Assembly (NCBI RefSeq): GCF_000189635.1
Contig: NW_002476556.1
Coordinates: 1-64,000, forward strand
Source: Tetrahymena thermophila SB210
Lineage: Eukaryota; Ciliophora; Oligohymenophorea; Hymenostomatida; Tetrahymenidae
DNA: 64,000 nucleotides
Direction: 5' to 3'
A program made the translations under genes and the position numbers. The notes below the pieces were generated by a model. The model was given only the letters and a program-made list of their open reading frames with translations. It searched no databases and was not told where the DNA came from. Below, in pieces: positions 47,662 through 61,123 of the stretch; position 1 is the stretch's first letter; the number at the start of each line of letters is the position of its first letter.

Positions 47662-50600
47662 ATGTACTTTTTTAGATTTTATCTAATAATTTTAGTTTTC
47701 TTTGTTTTATAAACAAAATCATAAGATGATTTAAATATGAAGGTAATTGGAGATTAAAATTGTGATTAATATATAATACAATAGCTAAATGAATAAAATA
47801 TTATATATTCTTGCTAAGATGATAATATAATAGTAGAAAATTAAGATGAAATAGCTTTTGACTTAAATTTAAAAGATTCGAAGATTATTTCTTAGATAGT
47901 AATCTAGAATGTCAAAGTTGTTACTATAAATAGCCTTAATTTAGAAAATCTTTAATTTTAAAAAATCAAATTTATATCTTTTGAAAAAATATTAGATTTA
48001 ATAATAAAAAATATAAGTATTTCTAAATCAAAAGAGTACTTTTAAATTTTAATTTATGCAGATGATATTAATTCAATTACTATAGGCTAAATTTTTCTAA
48101 AAGATCTTTTCATCAGCTAAGCAATTTAACTCACCTCTTAAATTATTTAAATAGATTAAATAAGCTTAATTAACTCTTAAGGGTGTCAACTATATTTTTT
48201 TGGAATAGATAAGTTAATGATAAAAAGTATATCAAAGATATTAAATTCAAGTTTTGTTCAATTTAATGAATGCTTTGATGATCCTATTTACAATTCAAAT
48301 AATGAGATAAATATTTAGAGCATAAATATAGATATAAGTTAGATTAATATCTCTAATACTTAGATATTTAATAAGTTTGCTGATATTTAAATTTTTTAAA
48401 ATAAATATAAATAAGGAAATATAAAAATAGGTTTGATATCATACTATTCATCTTTTGTTACTTCTTCATACATTGAAGTTATATAGTTCAGTTAAAATTC
48501 AATTTAATCATCTAATGTAGAGATTGGTAAATTAATTTACAAAAAAAATGATAGTAGTAGCTCTTTGTAATTAGATGTAAAATTGATCAAATCTTTTTTT
48601 ATCAATGAAATAATTCTAGAAGGATTTTGTGGTTCTATTTAATCTAATAGCTAAGAAAGTTTAATTAAAATTTTTAATACTGGAGATATTTAATTTAATT
48701 CTTTAACTGTTTTAAATAGTGAAAATATAAAAGGATCTATTATTTTATGCTTTAATTCTTAATATTTTAAAATAAGTCATATTTCTTTATCAAATTTAGT
48801 AATTTATTCTAGCTTTATAGATTTAGAAGTTATTAACAATTTGATTCTCCAAAATTTTGATATAGTAAACACAAAATTTTATGGATATTTGATAAATGCT
48901 TAATAAATTTAATCTTTAGATTTATAATATTTAAACATATAATAAATATTTATCAATTAAAAATCTCTATTTAATCTAAAAAATGTAGATGATAGTAGAT
49001 TTTCAAATATTTAACTTAAAAAAATAAACACAGACCAAAAACAATCTATAATTTTTTATATTGCTTTTTAACTAGAATAAAATTAAAACCATATCTAATT
49101 TTAAGCAGTTGATGCAGATTTATAATCTAAAAGTAACTTATAATTCTTAACTTTAGATGGCTCTAACTATTATTTTTATATGCAATCATCTAATATAATA
49201 AATGGATCTTCTATTAACTTTGGTGGTTGCTTAAATTTTATTAACACTTTTAGTACTAATTAAAATTAAAATATAAAAATTTACGATACTACGTTTAAAT
49301 AATGCAGGAGCAATTATTTAGGAGGTGCTATTTCTGGGTTAACTTAAATTGGATAATAAAATAATTTTATTGAATGCAGTAGCTAAATAGGTGGTGCTAT
49401 TTATGCTATTTAGGAGTTAAATGATGATCTAGATAAAAACTCGTTTTAATAAAATAAAGCTTATTTAGCTGCAAACATAGTAAATAAATATCCTTTAAAG
49501 TTAAAAATTTTAGATATTTTAGAGATAAATTAAATGAATTATAATGATAAAAATTTATTTACATAAACTAATTAATATTTGTATCCTGGACTAACCTATA
49601 TTGTAAGATTGTCTATAGAAGTAGATGGAGAATCGTATAACCAATACACAAATGACAATAATTTTGGTAATCTCTATAACTTTTTAGTCTCACCTTCATA
49701 AAATTTTATTTCTTAAACCCCTAATCAACTTTATTCTATCAACTTTCCCTTTATTTTATGGTCTGCAAAAGATATATCCTTTAGTGATAAATAAGTTATA
49801 GAATTAGAAGCTATTTAAATTTATTTAGCATAGCTTTATACTTTAAAAGAAAGTTAGTATAAAATATATAACGGTTGTAAAGAACAAGGAATGGAAAAAA
49901 TATATTTAGATAAATACTCAAGCATGCAATTTATGTGTTAATACTGTGAATAAATGAAGGTAAGCTACTATGGAGTATGTCAATAATGTTAAGTTGAATA
50001 TTTTTCATAATGTTATGGAAATTACTCAGAGCTAAAATCATCATATTGGAGATCAATATATTCAGTAGAGCCTTAAGATATTTACTTTTGTTCTAATAAT
50101 CCTTCAAGTTGCTAAGGAGGTAAATTAAATTTAATTACTAATAACTTATTTATTAAATTAAATATTTCTAAATAAAGGTAGTGGAATAGGAAATGAGCTT
50201 TGCTATGAAGGTCATGTAGGAGCCTAATGTTTGAACTGTGATCTTTATGGTGCTTATTGGAATGAAAGATTTTCTAATGTGGGTTTCTTTTAATGTGTAA
50301 AGTGCAATTCAATTTCTTCTAATACTATAAAAATAATAGTATTGCTAACTATTTTGATGGTAAGTCTACCCTTTATTTTATATTCAACCTTTAAAAAGCT
50401 AAAAAATGAAATTCTTGCACTTTATTTATCTAAAATGGGTATTTTTTTCATTCGGAAAACATTGCAGTAATAGACATTGACTTCTACTTACATTAAGATT
50501 TTACTGTTTCATACTTAAATTTATTTCATATCAAATTAATTCACCAAAGTGGATATACTTTCTTCTTTATTTTAGTTCTAGTTTTTACTCTACAATCCCT

Positions 50601-51643
50601 TAAGCTCCTCCTTTCTCTCTTTAAACTGCTTAATTTCTCAGTATAAACCTGAATCAACTAACATAGGATACACTGAACTTCTTTTAACGTTTATGATCCC
50701 AATATTTATTTGCTCATTAACAATTCTTGTGTCAATTTGTATATTTATTTTAAAAAGGAAGCTATTCAGAAGAAGTTTATATGCTTCTATCCTCACTTTA
50801 ATATACATGTTTATGATAGTATTTTACTCAATTCTATTAGGAAAAACGCTTAGTAGTTTCTTTTGTCTAAAACTTGACAAGGATAAATATTATTCTCTTA
50901 TTGACCTAAGCTTGGAATGTGGAAACTCTTCAGAACTCAAAAAAATATAATATTTAAGCTTAGTGATATTAACATTATTTTTGATAGTTTTCCCATTTTT
51001 AATATTTGCAAAGCTAATTTAATCACGAAAGAGACTAAATAAAGTCAAAGTCATGTTTACATTTGGGTTTTTATACATTGAATATAAAACAAAATTTTTC
51101 TATTGGGAGATGGTAAGAATTTTAGTGAAATGTTTGATAATTTTATTTTATGTGTGTTTGAAGTAATATCCTTAGATTAGTCTCATTATGATTTCTATAA
51201 TGTTATTTACTTATATTATAGCTTTAATAAGATTTAATCCTTTCATCTCATCATTTTTAAATAATTTAGAAATAATATCAATAATAATTTCAAACATGAT
51301 ACTTCTCTCGTCAACAATGTATTTGCAGTAGAATTAGAATGAAGATAATAATTTTCAAGATTTTAGAATAGCGTTTTACTTAATAATTTAGATATGTAAC
51401 ATGCTGTTTTTCTTTTATTGTATTTGGCTAATAATAATGTCTTTTCTAGAAAAATAAATTTAAAAATTAAAAAAATGTATAAAATGGAGATGTATTCAAA
51501 GATTAAAATCTACAGATAATATGAAAATAAATAAAAATGTTAAAAAAATGATAGTATGTATGAAAAAAATGCAAATAAATTAAAAATTAGACTATTCTTT
51601 ACAACCCTTGGTATCCTATGAAATATAAAATGATTTAAATTGA
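47662..51643 (+). CDS. A7: multi-pass surface protein paralogue, probable 1-base deletion
   Basis: Exon 1 (47662-50119) reads without TGA: signal peptide MYFFRFYLIILVFFVLQTKS, ectodomain, NYLGGAISGLTQIG, QIGGAIYAIQEL and the first Cys cluster. The intron is 50120-50178. Exon 2 codes for the usual module and membrane domain to TGA 51641-51643. However, exon 2 bases from the acceptor to ATG 50693 number one fewer than in A5. The difference lies before 50221, near the GYEGHVG-equivalent codons. Read literally, the frame then meets TGA at about 50231. If real this removes the membrane domain, leaving a potentially secreted ectodomain or a pseudogene. A single-base assembly error is equally possible, since all downstream sequence is well kept. 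Confidence 0.7.
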
Positions 51644-52673
51644 TTGATAGCTTATAAAAAGTATAGCTTTTATTAAAGTTTTATTTAAAATAAGTGAATT
51701 ATTCTATTTTATGTTATGTATATAATTCATATATTGTAACAAATAAATTATTAAAATTATAATTGATTATTAGAATTTGAAATTAAAAGAAGCTTTAATT
51801 AAATAATAAAATTAAAAAGATAAACAAGTTGAGAAATTAATTTTCACAAGTTGCTATTAAAATATAAAATAAGTTAGTTAAAAAAAATAAAATTTACATT
51901 GAAATAAAGAATTAAATGTTTTCATGTTTTCATAAGACAATTTTAATGAAATTTTAAATAATAAAAAATACTGTATCCTCTCATTAATTAAGACCCCCCC
52001 CCCCACCTCCTCCTCTAGGTAACTTTTTAATTTTTTTTAATTAGTTTAAGCTGATAAATTTTAAAAAAATAACATTAAGTTGATAAAATTTAAATTATAT
52101 TTGATTATTTAAAATAGTTAATTTTTAATTTTGGAAATATCTATATAAAAATTATTTTATTATTTTAAATGATTTTTTTATAAACCTATTTATATATTTT
52201 TTTACCTTTTAATTTTAAACCAGTAATTTTCAAAACTCATCGTTTTGTATTCTTTATAAAGCCTAAGATTTTTGATTAATATGAGCAAGAGCTGAATTTG
52301 AACAAGCAGATAAAACAAAAAGCAGGATTATAGTAAGCATACAAGCAGCATCAGTAGTAGCTATCAGTATTTAAATACCAAATAATATGTAAAAATAATT
52401 ATTAAAAAACAAAATTTACTTTATATTAATTATAAAAAAACAAAAAAATGGCTAATTAATTTATTATAAATTGAAATAATTTTGTATAGGAAATTTAATT
52501 TGGGAATTGTAATATAATATACTAATTTTATATCTAAATTATTTAAATAATTCAAATGTCAATTTTAATTAATTAAAAATTAATAAAGAAAAAATTAAAA
52601 AAAATAATATCAAAATTAAAAAGTATTTTTAATTAATTTGTTAACTATCTTAAAAACTTTAAATATAAAAAAA
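51644..52673. other. A7-B3 spacer: poly-C element end and orphan coding-like island
   Basis: At 51969 TA-CTGTATCCTCTC followed by an 11-C run (51994-52004) repeats the left end of the 41564 element, but no matching right end was found. About 52232-52385 is less AT-rich and open in one plus frame (KPKIFDQYEQELNLNKQIK, then a Gln-rich run), resembling one exon of a coiled-coil protein without recognisable neighbours. The rest is AT-rich. Confidence 0.4.
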
Positions 52674-55365
52674 ATGCAAGGATAATTTAAAAGGTTTTAC
52701 AACTTGGAAGAAGTATTTATAATGTCTTATTTTATTTATTTTAACATTTTACTTTTACCTAACTAAAAGTTTGTAAAATCCAAAGAAAATGCTATAACGA
52801 GTCTCTCAATATGGTTAATGTAAACTCATATAATTACTTATTTTTTTAAATTAAAAGATATAGAATTTAAGTTTAAAACTCAGTAAATATTCATTACATG
52901 AATTTTTTCAGTATGAAACAAAATTTTTTCAACTAACAATAAAATTCATATTCAGTAAAAATAATTTGTTTTTGTAAAAATAGTAATAAAAAATTAGATT
53001 ATGAGGGAGTTAAAACAATTAGTTCTAATTTAAAAGAATACAAGGATATAACCAAGTTAGATTTATCTATAAGGTAAACATAATTTTAATTATCTACAAT
53101 TTTTATTTAATTAAATTAAAAAAACAATATAAATAAATACTTAAGTTTATTTATAAGAAATATTATGTATGAAAATATGAGATGAGATTACTCTTACCTT
53201 TTATAAGTTTTAAATGATATATTAATTTTGAATTAAATATCTATTTCATGATAAATAAATATCTTAAATTCATTTTTTTGAAATTAATTTTTTGTAATTT
53301 ATTTTGTTAAGTGGAAATAAAATAGATGATAAAGGTGCATATGCATTTGGTTAAGCTTTAAGTTACTTTGGAAATCTCACATATTTAAGTTTATACTTAA
53401 AGTAATATTTAATAAAATTTTTTATTATCTTTGAATTAGAATTTATTATTAACTTATTTTGATTTCAGTAATTATACCTATATTTCATTAAATAATTCAA
53501 ACTAATTAAGCTTATGAATTATAATTTATAATATTATAGTGATAATAATATTGGTGATAGAGGCATAACCAAGATATCAATAGGTTTAAGCAATTCTTCT
53601 ATGATTACCAATTTAATCTTGAGTTTAGGGTAAGTTTAATTATTTGTTTTAAAAAAATATTTTAGTTTAAAGAAATTAAAATAAAAGAAATTTAATTATT
53701 TTGTCTCTTAAATTTTAAAAAAAATATTTTAAACAAAAGTGATAATTAAATCAATGATGACGGAGCCTATGCAGTTGGTGTAGCTTTAAGAAAATTCAAA
53801 CATTTGGAAGATTTATAATTATGGTTAAAGTAAGTATTTTACAAGTTATTTTGGTAGTTGATAAAATATTATTTCATCTCGCTATGAATATATTTTATAA
53901 ATAGTAATTTATTTTCTAAAAAAATTTATGTCTTTAAATTTGTAAATAAAAGTGGAAATTAATTCGGCGATAGAGGAATTTCAGGTATTGTGACAGGTTT
54001 GAATAATTGTACTTAGTTGAAAATATTAAAAGCTGGCTTTGGGTATATAAATTAATATTTATTTACTTTGCATCTTTCATAAAAATTTTGATTTTAAATT
54101 AATCAGAATCTTTTAAATATAAAAGAGATAATAAAATAACAGATGAAGGATATTTAAAATTGGATTAGTGTCTCGCAGGATTAGTAAACTTGCAATATTT
54201 ACTCTATGGTTTTTTGTAAAAATTATATTTTTTACTTGTTATGAATATTTAATTTTTTAAATTATTAGCTCTGGCAGTGAAAAAATGTTAAAATCGAGAG
54301 ATATTCTCAACTGCAAAAATGTTAGGATACTCACTCTACAGTTTGAGTAAGTGTCATTTTTTCAATTATTATTGAAAATTTATTAAATTTCTTCCTTTAT
54401 TAATTTCTTTAAAACTAATTATTTTTGCTTTCTAAAATATCTCCTTTTGAATTAAATAATTAATATCTTTAATTATTTTTTTTTGTAAAATTTTTATAAA
54501 TAAATAATTAAAATAAATTTTAAATAAAAGACCTAAATTACTAAAAAGTGAAAAAATTCAGCATAAAATTAAGGCTCTTAAAATTTTAAGACTAGTTGTA
54601 TTAGAAGTATGTATATTTTTATTGATTAAATATTTTATCTATATTTTAGAGCTAATGAAAAGCTATTTATCAAAATTTAATACAATTTTGTTTATAAAGG
54701 GAGAAAAAAATTTTAAACTAGAATAGAAAAATTAAAATATACTTTATTATCAAGTACATTCATTTTATAATTGATAATTTTCGATTTCAGCATTATTTTT
54801 ACAAAATTATTTCTTGTTAATCTAGAGTAAGATCAAACATAAAAATAATGATCAAAATTTCTTTTGATAGAACATAAAAAAAACTATAGAATTAAATATA
54901 AAAAATAATAGGGTTACTTGTTTTGAAAATATCTACCTTTTAATAAAGATTATCAAACAAACAAATTTTTTTAATATTATTTATAGTTCAGTGCTAAAAT
55001 ATAGTAGAAATATTATGATAGATAAATAAAATTATAAGAGCTCTTAAAATTAATATTATTAAAAGTATTACAATTCTGAATAAATGTAATTATTTTATAA
55101 TAAAAAAATATAAAAGATCATAAAAAATAATTAATATTAGAAAAAAATTAAAATTATAATAAGTTTTAAAATTTTGTAGATAAACTCTTATAATAAATAT
55201 TCATAAATAATACCCCCTCCCTTTAATTTAATTTTAATATTATTTTAACTTTTATTGTTTATAAATATCAATTTTATTAATTTATAAATAACCTTTTAAT
55301 ATTATTAGGTACATTAATATGAAGATTATGAGGATGATGGCATCGATTATCCATATTTTGAATGA
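52674..55365 (+). CDS. B3: leucine-rich-repeat protein with acidic C-terminal exon
   Basis: Ten exons fit. Exon 1 is MQGQFKRFYNLEEVFIMSYF, aligning to the B1 cap. Repeats are NKKLDYEGVKTI, GNKIDDKGAYAFG, NNIGDRGITKIS, NQINDDGAYAVG, NQFGDRGISGIV and NKITDEGYLKL. Then come the SGSEKMLKSRDILNCKNV exon and one ending KALKILRLVVLE. A long intron of about 700 bases (about 54611-55308) leads to a final exon VHQYEDYEDDGIDYPYFE, ending at TGA 55363-55365. The acidic Tyr-rich tail has a clear counterpart in B4, which supports this last exon. Without it the frame would read on to a TGA near 54770. LRR introns are phase 2, but the last is phase 0. Probably a protein-interaction scaffold; partner unknown. 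Confidence 0.75.
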
Positions 55366-56407
55366 TAATTTATATCAATTTCATTAAATAAGCTTTACTG
55401 ATTATTATTTTATTGAAATATTTGTGTTATCTATCTATCAATATAACTTTTTCTATTTTTTCAATCATTTTAAAATTTAATTTTTTCACTCTTTAAAAAA
55501 AATAATATTTAACAAGATTTTATTGAAAATGAGTAATACTTGAAATAATATTTTTATTTTATTAAATAGAGAATTCATTAATATCTATTTATGATTAATT
55601 TTAAAAAATGAATTAAATTGATAAATAAAAAAGCTTAAATTACAAGAAAAAATTATTTCCTTACTTTATTAAAAATAACTAAATAATATTTTTGTAGTTT
55701 ACTTTAAAAAAAATAAACTAAATTATTAAATTTAAAAGCAAGAAGTGGATAAAAAAGTTTTTATTTGCTTTATTAAAAATAACTAAATGTTATTTTTGTA
55801 AAAGCCTTTAAATTAATTATTAAGATTAATTTGTTAATTTTTATTGAATTACTTTTATATTCTTGCTATGATTAAAATTAAGGAATTCTAAAAGAAAATT
55901 ATCTTTTCAAATTATAATTAGCTTTTTCCTATTTTTGATTGATAAAAATCAAATGAGATAAATTTAGTTTATTTGCGTATAAATTTAGTTTATTTTAGAT
56001 TTTTAATATGCAAAATAAAAAATGGATTTTTTTAAAAAAATGATATTTAGAATTACATTCTTTCAAGTTAATCAAATTTAACCTTAAATTTTTAAAGAAA
56101 TAAGCTAATATGTGTTTACTTTACATAGATTCCTAAAAGAAAAAGAGGTGATTTTTTTCTTATTTGAGGAAAATTGATGATAAGAAATTTTTTATTTGAA
56201 AAGAATTTCATATGAAGAATTAAAATTATTGATTGATTAAAAATCTGAAAAAATTATACTTTTTTTTATCAATAAAAAGTAATTTTTTTAATTTGGTTTT
56301 TCACAAATAAAAAGGATAGATCAATTTATTTTAATTAATAAAAGATAATAAAAAAATAAATTGATTAAAAAAAAATCCAAAAAAGAAATTGATAAAAATT
56401 TAATTAA
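55366..56407. other. B3-A8 spacer
   Basis: AT-rich. A block TTTATTAAAAATAACTAAAT with a T-rich tail occurs twice (about 55668 and 55769). The conserved upstream block of A1-A7 is absent, in line with A8 being the oldest member of the array. Confidence 0.45.
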
Positions 56408-59400
56408 ATGAAAAATTAGAAGATTTATCTAGTTATTTTAGTTTTGATAATTAAATTGGAAATATCCTTGAGCCAAAGTGAAATTAAAAACAATATTCAA
56501 GATTAAAGTTGTGATGTTAATATAATTTAATAACTTGAGCTATAAAAAATATCTTATTCATGTTCAGACAATTAAATATTAATATAAAATTAAAATCAGT
56601 TAAATTTTGATTTATAATTAGTCGATATAACAATTACTTCCTCAGTATTGATCTCAGATATAGTTGTTATTAATATGGGAAATTTAGTTTTATCAAATAT
56701 TAAAGCTTCATCATCTTAATATTTTATATAATTTAAAAGCATAAATAGTTTAAGCATATAAAATTTGAGTATTACTAATAGTAAAGATTTCTCTAATATT
56801 ATTTAGACTGATTTCATCATCTAATTAATGATTGGTAAAATATTGTTAAAGGATCTCTATGGTACTTAATCTATGGATATTTTTGCAGTTGATATTAATA
56901 TTGATCAAGTTAATTTTGATAATACTTTAGTGAGTTATTTTTAAATAACAAGTAAAAATCAGATGAAAATAAATAATTTAAAAATCTAACGCAATGAATA
57001 ATTCTAATAATCTAATATATTTAATATGAAGTAAATTTATTTTACAGAATCAGAAATAATTATCTAGAATATTGATATAGAAATAAATAACTTTTCTATT
57101 TTAAATTCCCAACCAATAACAGAGATTATTAATTTTTATATTGAGACCGAAAAATAAATTCAAAATATCTAAATAGGTTAGATATCATACGCTACATCAT
57201 TGGTAAGTACTCCTCACTTTTAAGTATTATAATTCTTTCAACAGAAAACTTTAGAAGGATAAATATACATTAATAAATTTATTTACAAATAAAATAATAT
57301 CAATAGCTTTTTGTAAGTAAATATAATGCATATTTAAATATTTTAGATAGATGCATTGGATGTAGAAGGATATTCTTAATATATTTAACCATAAAGTGAA
57401 TAGAGTTTATTTAAATTTTTTAATACTAAGACTATTGAGATTAACTCTGTTACTATGTCTTAAAGCGATTTATTGTGTGGATCACTTGTTTAAGGTTCTA
57501 ATGGTGTAAGCTTTAAAATAAAAGAAATTTAAGTCTCTTCTTTATAAATTTATTCAAATTTGATAGATTTACAAAGTTTTGACACTATTTGGATCTTAAA
57601 TTTCAAAGTATCGAATACAATTTTTGATCAATTTTTAATAAAAGCAAATCAAGTTTTATATTTTCGACTTGAGAAAACTAACATTTAATAAATATAGATT
57701 AATTAGGTCTCTTTGTTTAATTTAAAAAATTTAGATTAAAGTTTGTTTTAATCAATCATAATTAGCTAAGTCAATACAAATTTAGTTCAAGTTACAATAT
57801 TTTTAATAGAATAAGAATATATATAGAGCTTAAATGAGGTATACTTTGAAGAAATAGTTGCTGATTTATAATCATAAAATAATATTTAATTTTTAAATTT
57901 AAATGGTTTTTCTAGTTTTATCCTAGAGCGTTCGCAAATAATTAAAGGATCTTCAATTAGCTTTGGTGGCTGCTTAAATTTTATTAACACCTTTCAGACA
58001 AATTAATTATCTAAATTCTCTATTTCACAAAATACATTTATATAATGCAAAAGCAAATACTTAGGTGGAGCAATATCAGGAATTTCAAATATTGATTCTG
58101 AAAATAAATTTATTAATTGTAATAGCTAAATAGGTGGTGCTATATATTTTATTTAATAAAGCAACATAATAGATTCAAATTAATTTTCTGGAAATACAGG
58201 TTTCTTAGCAGCTAAAAATTATAACAAATAAGCTATGAAATTAATAATTGAAGAAATTTTAGAAATAAATAATAACAATCAAAATAATTCAAATGTATTT
58301 ATAAAAACTGACCAATATTTATACCCTGGTTTGACTTATATTATAAGATTTTCAATTGAACTAGATGGAAAGTTGTATGATCAATATACTGATAAAAACA
58401 ATTTTGGTAATCTTTACAATTTTTTAGTCTCACCTTCTAATAATTTCATATCTACTATTCCTGCCCAGCTCTTTTCTATAAATTATCCCTTCCTAGTATG
58501 GACTGCTTAAGATGTACAGTTTGATGGTAAGTAAGCAATAGATTTAGAAGATATTCGAATTTACTTAGCATAATTATAAATTTTAAGAACAAGTTAGTAT
58601 AAAATATACAATGGATGTAAAGAGCAAGGAATGGAAAAAATTTATTTAAATAACCAGTAAAATATATTCTTCATATGTAAGTACTGCGAGCAAACAAAGG
58701 TTAGCTACAATGGAGTATGTCAAAATTGTTAAGCAGATTAATTCTCATAGTGTTATGGAAATTACTCAGAACTAAAAAAATCTTATTGGAGATCTATATA
58801 TTCTGTAGATTAATAAGATATTTATTATTGTGCTAATAATCCTGAAAGTTGTTAAGGAGGTAAGTAAATTTTATTATTTCCAACTATATTTTTTAATTGA
58901 ATATTATAATAATTTATTTCTAAATAAATAAGGTAGTGGAATTGGAAATGAGCTTTGTTATGAAGGTCATGTAGGAGCTTAGTGTTTAAATTGTGATATT
59001 TATGGTGCCTATTGGAATGAAAAGTATTCTATAGTGGGCTTCTTTTAATGTGTAAAGTGTAATTCAATATCTTCTAATACAGTTAAAATTACAGTATTAA
59101 TTGTTGTGCTGGTGTTAAGCCTCATATTTATTTTGGTTTCAACATTTAAAAAGCTAAAAAACGAAATTTATGCACTTTATTTATCTAAGATGGAAATTTT
59201 CTTCATAGGAAAAACACTTTAAAAATAAACACTGACTTCTACTTACATTAAAATCTTACTATTTCATATTTAAGTCTATTTCATATCAAGTCAATTCACA
59301 TAAGTTGATATAATTTCCACTTTTTTTGAGTTTTAATTCTTATTTTACAATCCTTTAAGTTCCCCTTTCTTCTCTTTAGACTGCTTAATTTCTCAGTATA

Positions 59401-60392
59401 AACCTGAATCTGTGAGTATGGGATATACAGATCTTCTTATTACATTTATTATACCATTATTGATTAGCTCAATTACCATTTTTATATCAATAAGTGTATT
59501 TATTTTCAAAAGAAAGCTATTCAGAAGGAGTCTTTATGCAACTCTCCTTACTTCTGTATACATATTTATAATAGTTTTTTACTCAATTCTATTAGAAAAA
59601 ACTCTATCTAGTTTCTTTTGTCTAAACCTTGACAAGGATAAATATTATTCTCTTATCGATCTAAGTTTGGAATGTGGAAATTCTTCAGACCTCTAAAAAA
59701 TATAAAATCTAAGCTTAGTGATATTAATCTTATTTATGATAACTTTCCCTGCAATTGTTTTTTTTAAATTGTTTTAATCTCGCTATAGATTGAAAAAAGT
59801 GAAAGTTATGTTTACATTTGGGTTTTTATTTAATGAATATAAAGTTAAATTTTTCTATTGGGAGATGATTAGAATTTTAGTGAAAAGTTTGATAGTTTTA
59901 TTTTCAGTATGCTTAAAGTAGTATCCTTAAGTAAGTCTCATAATGATTTCATTGATATTATTCGGATATGTTTTGGCATTAAATAGCTTCAATCCTTTCG
60001 TCTCATGGTTCCTCAATAACTTAGAAAAAATATCAATAATTATTTCAAATATTATATTACTCTCTTCTATAATGTTCTTGCAATAAAATTAGAGCTAAAT
60101 CGATAACTATTAAAATTTTAAAATAGTATTTTACTTATTAATTTAGGTAATAAACATGATATTTTTCTTTTATTGTATATGGTTGATACTGACATCATTT
60201 TTAGAGAAATAAATATAAAAATTATAAAAATGCATCAAATGGAAATGCATTTAGAGATTCAAATCTACAAATAATATAAGAATAAATAAAAATATTAAAA
60301 AAATGATTTCATGTGCTAAAAAAATGCAGTTCTTATACAACTTAGATAATTCAAGAAATTCTTTACTATCCTTTGAAATTTCAAATGAATGA
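56408..60392 (+). CDS. A8: divergent multi-pass surface protein paralogue, intact
   Basis: 1,303 residues (intron 58860-58932, TGA 60390-60392). The signal peptide is MKNQKIYLVILVLIIKLEIS. The first 500 or so residues are only loosely alignable to A1-A7 but keep the strand pattern and the early NIIQQLEL...ISYSC. From GGCLNFINTFQTNQ onward similarity is high: KYLGGAISGISN, QIGGAIYFI, GLTYIIRFSIELDG, GIGNELCYEGHVGAQCLNCD. The membrane domain keeps KRKLFRRSLYATLL and YYSLIDLSLECGNSS. Conserved membrane part with divergent head is the pattern of a receptor or antigen family under changing extracellular pressure. It sits between LRR genes B3 and B4, supporting an LRR-plus-A ancestral unit. Confidence 0.85.
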
Positions 60393-61123
60393 GTTAGTGA
60401 TAATTATCTTTATCTAATTTAAAACAATATTTAAATAAAAGTTTTTTTTATATTAATTAATTATTATTGATGAATAAATAAAAATAATTATATTTATGAT
60501 AAATAAATAGTTTTAATTATAAATAATATTTTTTTATTTTTAAAAATATTTATTGTATATTGAGAGAGAACAATTATACATATAATAAAAATTAATTGGG
60601 AAATTTTACTGTTTAATTTTGTATTTTTTAATAAAATTATAAATTTTTGAAAATTGTTATTTTATTTTAAATAATATTATATTTAAACCAACTTAATTAC
60701 TAAAAAATAAATAAAATATTCAATAAAAAAATGCATATCCACTAATTATTAGGTCAAAAATAGATTGCTTTCACAAGATATTTGGCAAATAACTAAATTA
60801 TTATTATTAAAATAAAAAATATTCTCCCAACTATCGAATAAACATTTACTCAACTTAACTGAATAAAATTTGGTTAAAACAGTATATTATATAATAAATC
60901 CCTCACTCAATAATACCTAAATTTTTTTCATAATTCTGTGGAGGTTAATAATTAAAACTTATAGTATTATATTTATTTAAATTTTTTAAATTATTAGATT
61001 TGAAATAATAAAGTTCATTTTGAAATTTAAATTGCATGCTTGAATTTCTTTCAGAAAGTAATAAAGATTAATTAATTAATATTATTAATTGAATAGTTAT
61101 AAATAAAAGTAAAAGTAAAAAAA
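60393..61123. other. A8-B4 spacer
   Basis: AT-rich flank without recognisable elements. A short GC-richer patch (CTCCCAACTATCGAATAAAC) near 60824 is not coding in any frame. Confidence 0.45.
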
